From contig OZ176055.1 of NCBI GenBank assembly GCA_964247055.1, positions 8,990,001 to 9,054,000 on the forward strand: a DNA stretch of 64,000 nt, given 5' to 3'. This DNA is from Paragordius varius (taxonomy: Eukaryota; Nematomorpha). Both the position numbers and the translations under genes were made by a program. Under the pieces are notes generated by a model. That model worked only from the letters and a program-made list of their open reading frames with translations. It was not told the origin of the DNA and searched no databases. Shown here one piece after another: positions 35,101 to 47,800 of this stretch; position 1 is the first letter of the stretch; every line of letters starts with the position of its first letter.

Positions 35101-38100
35101 AAATAGTCAAGTGTGATGAAAGGCAGTTATCCTATAAATAATTACTTGTCATGGTATATAAATGTTTAAACTTAAAAAAAGCACAGTTCTATATTTTTTA
35201 ATCAAACTTGGATAGAAAAGGTTGATTTCGATATTATTTAATATTTCATTTTAAAAACAATATTATTTTGTATTTTGAGTATATTGTTACAATATAACTA
35301 AATAAATATCCTGAAAGAATAAAATAATATGCGATTATATATGCCATAGATATAATCCAACAAATTTTTCGTAAACCATAAACTTTTTAAAATAACTAAT
35401 CCTAAATCCTCCAATATATCTTAATAAAACCTATTGTATATGATATCCTTTCATATTTTATTCAAATTTTTTCTCTCAAAAACCAAAAATACAGTTAAAT
35501 ATTTAATAATATAAATATAGTTGTGAAAAAAAATCATAAATAGACTCAAATAAATTTAAAAATATGTGAAATTACCTTTATTAATGGCAGAAATTTCAGG
35601 TAAAGCAGAGGTTGTTGATGAGCTCAATGGGCCAGACCCAAAAACAGTGCATTGAACACAGGCTCTGTGTTGAGAACATAGGCCTGGACACGTTGGACAT
35701 TCTTCACAGGTTGGACCGCGATATCGTTCGCTAAAAACACCTAAAATGTACAGTTTAAAAATTAATATGAAAAGAAAAGTTTGATTTTTATACACAGAAA
35801 AAATTGAAATTGTTATGACAAAAGGAATAATCAGAAATCGAACCTCTATAACGACGTTTGTTAATAACACCTAAAATGTCAAAAAGTAATTTTAAAAGTT
35901 TGATTTTTATACACAGTAAAAATTAAAATTATTAAGACAAAGGACCGCGATATCGTTCGCTAAAAAAACCTAAAATACATTTAAAAAATAATTTGAAAAT
36001 TGTTTAATTTTCACACAGTAATTGAAATTAAGACAAAAGGAATAAACAGAAATCGAACCGCTATAACGACGATGGCTAAAAACACCTAAAATGTTAACAA
36101 AAGTAATTTTGAAAAGTTTGATTTTAACACAGTAAAAATTGAAATTATTAAGACAAAGGACCGCGATAACGTTAGCTAAAAACACCTAAAATACAGTTTA
36201 AAAAATAATTTAGAAAAGAAAAGTTTGATTTTTATACACAGTAAAAATTGAAATTATTAAAACAAAAAGAACAAAGTCACAAGGAATAATCAGAAATCGG
36301 ACCTTTATTGTTAATAACACCTATGGTTTAGGAGTTTCAAAAACAGTATGAATTGAATTTATAAGGACAAACTTAAAGTTAGAGTTAGACATATATATCG
36401 TTCGCTAATCACGCCTAAAATGTTAAAAAGCAATGTAGAAAAGTTTGATTTTGACACAGTAAAATTGAAATTATTAAGACAAAAGGAAGACAAAGACACA
36501 AAGAAAAATCAGAAATCGGACCTTTATTGTTAGTAACACCTATGGTTAAAAAATGTTTTAGGAGTTTCAAGACAGGGAATTTATAATGATAAACTTAAAG
36601 AGTTAGACATGCACGTTAATAACACCTAAAAAAATTTAAAAGTTTGATTTTTATACACAGTAAAATTGAAATTATTAAGACAAAAGGAACAAAGTCACAA
36701 GGAATAATCAGAATCGGACCTCTATAACGACGTTTGTAAATAACACCTATGATTAAACAAAAATTTTTAGGAGTTTCAAGACAGGGAATTTTTAATGATA
36801 AACTTAAAGAGTTAGACATGCATGTTAATAACAAAAAGTAATTTGGAAAAGTTTGATTTTTATACACAGTAAAAATTGAAATTATTAAGACAAAAGGAAT
36901 AATCAGAAATCGGACCTCTATAACGACGTTTGTTAATGTAACATCTATGAGTAAAAAAGTTTTAGGAGTTTCAAAACAGTATGAATGGAATTTATAAAGA
37001 CAAACTTAAAGAGTTAAACATATATAGAATTAATATCCAGGTTAAAAAATAATTTGGAAATTTTTTAATTTTCACAGTAAAAATTGAAATAATAAGACAA
37101 AAGGAAAAAGACACAAATAATAATCAGAAATCGGACCTCTATAACGACGTTTGTTAAAAACACCTATGATTAAACAAAAAGTTTTAGGAGTTTCAAGACA
37201 GTATCAATAGGATTTATAAAGACGAACTTAAAGAGTTAGAGTTAGACATATATGGCATTTGCTAATAAAACTATTAGAATTTAAATAATAAGAAAGTTTA
37301 AATTAGGGTAAAAATTATATATAACATAAAAAATAGTTCGATAACACCTAAAATGTTATACAATTAAATAAATATTTAAATTATAATGACAAAACGTAGA
37401 AATAACTTAAAGGCAAATATTTTTGGCATAGATGAGAATTCATTTTTTTCTTATTTTGATTATTGCAATTTACAAATATATAATTAAGAAAGTTACCAAT
37501 TGATACCTTTATTTCATTATTTTGCAAATCAAAAGATTAGTTAATAAACAAGATTTAAAAGTTGCTTGTCTTAAAAAAATATTTGACTTTCGAATTTTGC
37601 GTGCTATCTTATAATTTTAATTTTTTCTGAAGACTTTTTGTGAAAAAAAAAACTTCAAAAAATCTAAATTTATTGATTTATAAAATTTAAATACCAGAAT
37701 CTGATTCTGTTTCATAGGAATCGCCAAAATTTGACCCAAAATTATTATTATTGTTGTTAAGGTTAGGTTTTGCATTACAAATGCAAACTCCACAATCACA
37801 AACACCCACGCCGTTACACAATTTCTGCACAAAATATATGTATATATATATATAAATATAGAACAATTAGAAGAAAATTCGTATTTTAAATAATAAAAAA
37901 TTAAAGTTAAATTAAAATAACAAGTTTGGTGATTACAAAACTTATGTCTTTTGGTCAAAAAGTATATAATTTTTCTTTATAATTTTTTTTTAATTTTATA
38001 ATATTACGCAATTATATTATATTATACCAATTACAATTCACCTTGAACAATTCAATTTCACCTGTGTTTTGAGGTTAACATTAACTCAACATTGATGCAA

Positions 38101-41100
38101 AATATATCTTTATATTAGAAATTATTAATTCTTCTGTACATGTTTTTAAATTCAAACACATTAGGTACATTTCGATATTGTAGGCACATAATAAAAATAA
38201 ATAAATAATTTGTAAGAGATGAGTTTGAAATGAATATTATATTATATCATTTACAATTCAAATTCCCCCTTGTACAACAATTCAAATTCACCTAAGTTTT
38301 AGAGTTTATATAACTCAACATTGATGCAAAAATTATTTCTTTATATTAGAAATTATTATTCTCTTCTATACATGTTTTTAATAAAAACAGGTAAATTATT
38401 ATGATTGATGTTCAAGAGGTGAAAATGTGTAGGTATTATATCATTTACAATTCAAATTTTGCCCTTGAACAACGATTCAAATTCACCTGTGTTTTAGAGT
38501 TTATATAACTCAACATTGATGTCTTTATATATTAGAAATTATTATTTCTCTTATGTACATGTTTTGAATTAATAAAAATAGATAAATTATTCGTAGGAGA
38601 TGATTTTGAAACAGATGATTGATGTTCAAGGGGTGAATTTGAGGTGTAAATATTGTATTATTGGTTTGGCCCAGTTATTGGGATTCCATGGATTAATTTA
38701 CGATATATATACCATTTACAATTCAATTTCACCCTTAACAATCCAAATTCACCCTTGAACAATTCAAATTCACCCATGAACAATTCAAATTCACCCTCGA
38801 ACAATTTAAATTCACCCTCGAACAATTCAAATTCACCCTTGAACAATTTAAATTCACCCTCAAATAAAATATATGTTTTTTAAGATTAAAAATTACCTAT
38901 ATTTTATATATTTTTAAAAAATAAAAATTCTATTTTAAATTTAAATAATACTGAAAAAATAATAAACTATACCATAAACATATATTTTATATTAATAATG
39001 AATTATATTAGTTCGAAAACACATAATTTATTTTTAGGGTGAATTTGAATTGTTCGAGGGCGAATTTGAATTGTTCAAGGGTGAATTTGAATTGTTCAAA
39101 GGTGAATTTAAATTGTTCGAGGGCGAATTTGAATTGTTCAAAGGTGAATTTGAATTGTTCGAGGGCGAATTTGAATGGTTCGAGGGTGAATTTGAATTGT
39201 TCAAAGGTGAATTCGAATTGTTCAAGGGCGAATTTGAATTCAAGGGTGAATTTGAATTGTTCAAGGAGGGCGAATTTAAATTGTTCAAGGGTGAATTTGA
39301 ACGGTAAATGGTATATCTCTATCATTTGTGACGTTTCGAGGTATATTCAGAAGAAATTTAAAATCTTGTTTTATGATTTATTTGAGTTCAAGTTGTTGGT
39401 ATATATATATATAATTGTAAAATTATGAAAAAATTACCCCATTACTGGCTATGCAAGTGGCATTAGAGTTTGGGCATTGACAAGCATCCCCTATCCAACC
39501 CTGGGCACAATTGCACGTTCCGCATTCACAGGTACCTCGACCTGGCCCTCCGCATACTTTGCCCTCATAACGATCACATGAAAAATTATCACATTCACAA
39601 AACTGACCACTAACAATTTCCAACGCATTTTCTCTACACAAGAATGAATTATATATTTTAAACGTTTATAGGAGAGGAAAATGAAAAAACTAAAAAATGT
39701 TTAAATTGAAACCAAAAAATTATGACATAACGCATTCTACACAAGCCGGAATGAGAAATAAGTATTTAAAAGGTAGATAGGAGAGGAAACTTATTATTAC
39801 ACCAGTCAAAAATGTTTAAATTGAAATCAACAAATTATGACATTCACAAAACTGACCGCTAACGATTTCAAGGCATTTTCTCTACACAAGCCGGAATAAT
39901 TTATAAATAAATATATAACTAGATAGTTTAAATTGAAACCCAAAAATTATAACCTTCAAAAAGCTGACCACTAACGATTTCCAAAGCATTTTCTCTACAC
40001 AAACAGCAGGAATGAGTTAAAAATTAGATAGGAGAGGAAATTTATTATTACACCAGTAAAAAAAATGTTTAAATTGAAAAAAAGATATGACATAAGGCAT
40101 TCTACACAAGCCGGAATAATTTATAAAAATTTAAAAAGTAGATATACGAGAGGAAACTGAAAAAAACCATCAAAAAAGAAACTTATTATTACACCTGTAA
40201 AAAACTGTTTAAATTGAAACCAAAAAAACTATGACATTCACAAAACTGACCACTAACAATTTCTAATGCATTTTCTCTATAACAGCAGGAATGAGTTACA
40301 TAAATATTTAAAAGGTAGATAGGAGAGGAAACCTATTATTACATACCAGTAAAAAATGTTTAAATTGAAACCAAAAAATTATGACATTCATAAAACTGAC
40401 CACTAACAATTTCCAACGCATTTTCTCTACACAGGAATAAATTATATTATTTAATAGATAGAGAGGAAACTTATTATTACATCAGTAAAAATGTTTAAAT
40501 TGAAATCAAAAAAATTATGACTTCAAAAAACTGACCACTAACGATTTCCAAAGCATTTTCTCTACACAAGCCGGAATGAGTTATAAATATTTAATAGATA
40601 GGAGAGGAAACTTATTATTACACCAGTTAAAATGTTTAAATTGAAACCAAAATTATGACATCCACAAAACTGACCACTAACAATTTCCAACGCATTTTCT
40701 TTCACAGGAAAATGTATTGTCATTAGATATTAAAATTAAAATCATGGATAAAATATAAAGACAATTATTATTTTGTAAAGACAACCATACTTTTTTAACC
40801 TTAATTTTTTGAATATACCTCTCATTATTTAAAAGTATGAAATATAGATAAAACACAATCAAGTATATATATTTTACTATTGTAATTAAATAATTTAAAT
40901 CTAAGAAAAATTAAGGTTTAAAAAAGTATGATTGCATTTTAAAACAATATTTTTCGTTATAGTTTTAATTTTTCTGTCTGTACAAATTTTTACACTATAT
41001 AGCCAAAACTAAAATTTGTTATAAAGTACAACCATACTTTTTTAACCTTGATTTTTTTAAAATATAAATCCATAGTTTTGAGTCGCTAAAAAAGGGATAG

Positions 41101-44100
41101 ATATGTAAATTGGTTTAACACACTCAATTATATATACAACACAATCGAATAATTCAAGTTAAATAAAAAAATCAAGGTGTAAAAAAGTATGGTTGTCTAT
41201 GTATACCATTTACAGTTCAAATTCACCCTTGAACAATTCACCCTCGAATTCACCCTGAAAATAAATTATGTGTTTTAAAGATTAAAATTTACTCTATATT
41301 TTTTTTATTTTTGAATATTGAAATTTTGTCTAAAATTAATATAGTACTGAAAAACTAATAAGCTATGCCATAAAAATATATTAAGTATGAAGGATGAGTT
41401 ATATTAGCCCGAAAACACATAAATTATTTTTAGGTGAATTTGAATTGTTCGAGGGTGAATTCGAATTGTTCGAGGGTGAATTTAAACTGTTCAAGGGTGA
41501 ATTTGAATTGTAAATGGTATATGTCAAAAATATTTGTCTTAACTTTTTACTGTCCTTATAACTTTTACCTTTTTTATATCTATCGATTAGTAAAAATCCT
41601 TGTTTTCGCAATAATTTAGATGAAAAATCAACTAATAAATTGGATTTTATATATAAAAAAATCCGAGAATTATATAATTCATATGTATGCATACCTAGGC
41701 CAACATTCACATATACCACATATACAATCCCCTCGACCAGAACAAACTATATCTTTGGTGATGAAGGGTTCATTATTTATATTACTGTTACTGATACTAA
41801 AATCATCATTAAAATTGGTATAATCTAATGGAGTTTTTGTTTTGGTTGTATTAATATTGGCATAAATGCTTGAAACTTTGCCTCGTATACAATAATCTGT
41901 CATAGTTAGGGTTTGTGGCTGTTTAGCTGGTGAAAAACCTTAAAATTTTGTTTAGAATAAAAAATTTTGAACACTACCCTTGAAATATTAAATAATTTTA
42001 TTATGATAGAAAACTAAGATGAGTAAATATAAATTAAAATTCCGTGACCAAATTGATAAAGACTGGGTATCTAGAAAAGGCGGTATTATATTAAGAAAAA
42101 AGCTTGATTTCCAAACCAAACTATATTTGTCATAAAACCTTTTTTATATGAATATTTTACGTTAACCCTAGGATTTAACCCATAAAATAGGAGCCATAAT
42201 ATCCAATTATTTAAACATTTTCATCAATTCAAACATAATTCCCTCCATCTATTAAATTAAATTTTAATACAATAAAACTATGTTTAGCAGAAAAACTCAC
42301 TATTTTTGGATTAAATACTTTGGCTATTTAGAGCTTTTTATTAAAAAAACCTGATAATTAGTATTCTGGCTAATGAGCGAATCAAAAAAAGAAAAATCTA
42401 ATCATAAGTAGCTTATCTAATTAATTTTGGCAAAAATGGTTTATGAAAAAAAATTATAGATTTTTTGCTATTTATAGTTTTAGTTAAGTTATTAAAAATT
42501 TATAAGAATTACCTTGTTTAATTATGTTTGTTTGAAAAAGATACTCAATAATAGATAACGGCTAGGGAAAGATTAAAAGGAAGTATCAATTAATACACTC
42601 AGATAAATTTTTTTAGATCCCTAATTAGATAAGTGTCTTAATTTACTAAGTTAAAAAAGAAACTCAATAATACCCTGCTCTATAATCAATAGGAATCATA
42701 TACATTATCTATTTAAATTTAAAACTACATTTGAAACGCAAAAATTGCTATTGATGATTAAACAGAAAAAAATCCAATAAAATTATTAGCCTGTGGCTAT
42801 TATTTTTAGTTACAGAAAAAATAATAATTACGAAAACTCAATAATAATACCCTGCTCTCTAAAATCAATAGAACCCAAATTTAAAAATACATTTTAAACA
42901 CAAAAATGCTATTGATTTTAGTTATAAACGCAGAAAAAAAATCTAATAAAATTATTACCCTATGGCTATATATTCTTTGAGTTATGAGAAAAAAACAATA
43001 ATTACGAAAACTCAATAATAATACCCTGCTCTAAAATCAATAGGAACCCAAATTTAAAACTACACTTGGAACGCAAAAAAATGTTATTGATTTTAGTTAT
43101 AAACGCAGAAAAAAAATCTAATAAAATTATTAGCCTGTAGCTATTATATTTTGAATTATAGAAAAAAACAATAACTACGAAAACTCAATAATACCCTGCT
43201 CTAAAATCAATAGAACCCAAAAACTACATTTAAAACGCAAATTCGCTATTGATTTTAGTTATAAACGCAAAAAAATCTAATAATATTATGGCTATTTTGA
43301 GTTATAGAAAAAACGATAATTAAGTACCCTGTTCCTCTAAAGCGGTTGGTATCATATGAGTTGCAGACATTGAATTACATTCACAATTTCGTCCAAATCG
43401 TGATTCATGACATTTACAGGTCCCACACTCAAACGTACCATGACCGCCTGAACATTTCGGGCTATTTATTTCCTAACGACACCAAAATACTTATAAAATT
43501 TTAAAAAAATTGTTTTAATTCAAAAGAAAGAGCTATATAAAATTCTTAAAAAAATTTTTTCATTTCAAAAGAATCAAAAAGACCAAATATAAAAATGCAC
43601 AATATTTTAGATATGGAATATAAAAAAATTAATTGTATGCCCCCCCCCTCTCCCTACAAATTTTAAAAGGGTAAAATAGTGCTAACATTTTGGATATGCT
43701 AATTTTGTTGTAAATTTAATGTTACATCAACTATTATGTTTGGTATATACCATTTACAATAAAGTCACCCTCGAACAATTAAATCACCCTTGAACAATTC
43801 CAATTAAATGTGTTTTCGGGATAATATAAATATCATTAATATGAAATATATTTTTAAGACATAGTTTATTATTTTTTCTATTAATTTTAAACAGAATTTC
43901 ATATTTTAAAAATTCTATAAAATAAATGTAATTTTAAATCTTAACACATAATTTATTTTAGGGTGAATATGAATTGTTCGAGAGTGATTTTGAATTGTTC
44001 AAGGGTGAATTTGAACTGTAAATGGTATATTAAATTATAGATTTTAAAAACTTTCAACGCCTATTCTTTAAAATTTACTCTTTCAATTTCATTGAATTTA

Positions 44101-44821
44101 GGCAAAACAAATCCAAAAAAATTTAATATATATATATATATATATATTAATTTGTAAAATCAAAAAAAATATATAAATTACAGCATGAGGCGGATAAGCA
44201 CAATCACATTCACAAATACTTTCCACATTAATGGTTAATTGTTCAGAAATTCCGATAGGATTTATACGGATTTCAGTTTCTCGCCTTCCAGTTACACAGG
44301 AATCCAGTGTTAATGTTACATCAAACGTAACCTAAAGAATACGGGCAAATTGGTTTCATGATTGAAATTTTTGAATAAAATTATTTTTTTCTTTTTGAGA
44401 AAAAAAAGTTTGAAATTTTTTTTAGCTTGTCAACAAAGTATCTATTGCCTTCAAAGGGTGTCATTTGAAAGGACTATTTTAGCCTCTTTTGTAATGAATA
44501 TTTTTTGCACAGAGAAGTTTTACTTTTAAAACGAACAAAACAAGATATATATTTGAAAAATATAATTTTTTAAAAAAAGATTTTTTACTACATTTCTTAT
44601 TTTAACAAAAAGAGGTTAAAATTTTACAAAAAAATTACCGTATCTCCGACTTTAAGACCATCGCAAACTTTAGTTTTTTTGAGTTTCCCGTCCAAACAAG
44701 TCGATTCATAAGTTAGAGTCATATTGGGTAATGCATTATCTTTCAACTCCACTTTCGAGGTGATTTTCTACCGAAATCAAATAAGATTAAGGAAGAAATT
44801 AAAATAAGGACTTATAAAATA

Positions 44822-44855
<34 letters not shown>

Positions 44856-47800
44856 TGGTGTACGTTTTGCTTTTTTATGATAAACTTTATTAATTAAAAA
44901 CATTCAGTTTGAAAATAGTTTATAAAATTCAAATATTTAGGAAGGATAAAAAATTTGTTTGCATCTAGTAGAAATCTATATTATGTGGCTTATAAAAGCG
45001 TTTATTTACGCCAATAAAAAGATCTTTTAAGCCAATAAAATGGCTATTTACTATTTAATTTTTAAACAAGGACACCACATTCAATAAATAAGTTGAGTGG
45101 ACGCTCGTTATAAAGATCCTGATTAGAAGAAATAAAAAAATTTTATGAAAAATTAAATTTTAATTAAAATCAAATTAAGGTCAAATTAAAATTAATATTT
45201 AAATTTATTAATTAATATATAATAATTATAATAATGAATTACAGATTTATAAAAAAATTATCATAAATAACTAAACATATTTAAATTATTTTTGTCCTAA
45301 TATGAGGATTTCGTGATACCCACAAAGTAGGAAATTTATAAGAAAGTATAACAATTTTAAACGTTTTTATCTTGAAATCTAGGCGCCTTATTTTAATCGG
45401 AAAAGTTTATAATGATTAACAAGTTATTAATTTACGTAAAAAATTAAATTATACAGGCAATTAAAAACTAAAATAAAAATATTTTTTTGAAAAAAAAACA
45501 AACCATATTGAGTGTATTAAATTTTCACAATTTCTTTTCTTACAACATAAACCGATGGTTTACTTTAGATAAAAAAAATCAAAATTCTCATAATATAGTT
45601 GTCTTTTGTAAAAATATTGTCATTAAGTTTTAAGCTTTTTCTTTATAATTACAAATTCTACTGTAAAAACTCAATTAGTTCCTTAATAAAAACTATAAAA
45701 TATCAATGATATGTATACCATTTACAATTCAAATTCACCCTTAAACAATTCAAATTCACCCTCGAACAATTCAAATTCACCCTCAAATAAAATATAAATT
45801 TTTTAAGATTAAAAAACACCTACCTATATTTTATATATTTTTTTAAAAATAAAAATTTTGTTTTAAATTAAAATAATACTGAAAAAATAATAAACTATAT
45901 TATATACATATATTTCATATAAATAATGAGTTATATTAGTTCAAAAACACGTAATTTATTTTTAGGGTGAATTTGAATTGTTCGAGGGTGAATTTGAACT
46001 GTAAATGGTATATATATATATATACATTATAATTTTCTTTAACCAACTCCACAATGTTGGAGGAATCATTGGCTAATTGTCCAACGGTGGAACCTTCTAG
46101 AATTTCACTAAATTTCTGATATATAGATAGCTGTTCCCCCGTAATGGCAAATATTACATTGACAGATTTCTCACGCACTTTTTGAATGATTTGACTAACG
46201 GATGGATAATCCTGTGTGTCAAATATAATAAATTTAAAAATACTTAAATCAAGGGAAAATAACGATAAAATACATACTATTAACTCATTTTTGATAGAAA
46301 AAGAATAATTAATATAGGATCATGAAAAATTATTTCCTGAGTTTTTAATACCCAATAACTTTATTCGTTTTATACTTTATCATAAAACACCAACTATTAG
46401 TTATAAATGTAGGTATACCATTTACAATTCAAAAATTACCCTTAAACATTCAAATTCACCCTTGAACAATACAAATCCACCCTTGAACAATTCAAACCCA
46501 CCCTCGAACAATTTAAATTCACCCTAATATAAATTATGTGTTTTAAGGTTAAAAATTACCTCTATTTTATAATATTTTTGAAATATGAAATTCTGTTTAT
46601 AATTAATATAATGCTGAAATAATAAACTATGTCGTAAAAATATATTTCATATTAATGATCAGTTATATTATCCCAAAAACATTTAATTTATTTTTAGGGT
46701 GAATTTTAATTGTTTGAGGGTAAATATGAATCGTAAATGGTAAATTAAAAAAAGTTTAAGTGTGTGTCGTTTAAAGTTGTAAAAATAAAAAAATGTTAAA
46801 TATTAATAAAAACAACTGTCTGTCCTTATAAAAAAACATTAAGGTCTCTCTTAAACTGTATTCTTTAATGGATAATCATCGCTTGAAAAAAAATAGATAA
46901 AATCACACATAGAGAATATTAATGAAAAAGTGTTAAAAACCAACCAGTATATTTCCATGCGTATAGTATCCCTTATTATCCAGATGACATTGTCCATCAT
47001 TGGGTATAACTATACCCCCCAATTTGCCATCCCCCGCAAAGTGAAAGCTGGCATCACTGCTATATATGAGCAGGTGACGGGCATGAGGTCTCCAACCAAT
47101 TTGTTCTCGACATGCAATTACCTTTATTTACACGGAAAGATATTCATTAAAGTCATGTATGTTTAGAGTATATACGTTTTTAATTGATTTTACTTTGTTT
47201 TTAATTGTTTACAATCAATAAGCTATTATTATTTTAATGCTTAAAAATGCGCATGTTGAAAGTTGACATATCAAACATTAAAACAGTTAAAAACAATTAT
47301 AAACATTTAAAAACGAATTTCTGTCAATTCTACATATACATGACTGAAAATGGTAAAAAAAATTGTAAGTAACAAAATAGTAGGTTTAAAACATTATTAA
47401 TATATATATTAACCAGTATTACGTTCATAACCACAGTCATTATATCTGAAATACAGGTGTCCAACACGGATATTTTCGCGGCCAACTTAGATATTTATGC
47501 CTTTTTTTTACTATTTACTTTAAGCTCAATTCGAATGATACTTCTTACTAATAATCGTAAATTTTTAAATGGAATTTACAATTTTATATTTTTGACATTT
47601 TTTACAGTACTTTTGCATACTGAAAAAAGCATGTTGGACACCCTTGATCTGAAATGCCATAAAAGAATAATACGATAACCAATTAAACAAACTTCAAACG
47701 ATTATATAAAGATTAATCATAAATACGTAAAATTCTTTATTTTAATCACAAATATATCATTCCAATTATGAAATGCCTGCGTTAATTTACACCTCTATTC

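Noticed and set aside
38653-39428. Overlapping ORFs on both strands with heptad peptides such as NNSNSPL, LNCSRVN and GEFELFK
   Set aside because: They are readings of the 21-bp minisatellite arms of the family B element; a unit of 21 bp without stops opens many frames at once. The same holds for parts of ORFs near 41399-41719, 45936 and 49907.
39838-40722. Copies of the exon 12 start as genuine alternative EGF exons
   Set aside because: Each copy breaks off after about 45 bp, lacks a donor, and does not reach the cysteine pattern that follows in the true exon.
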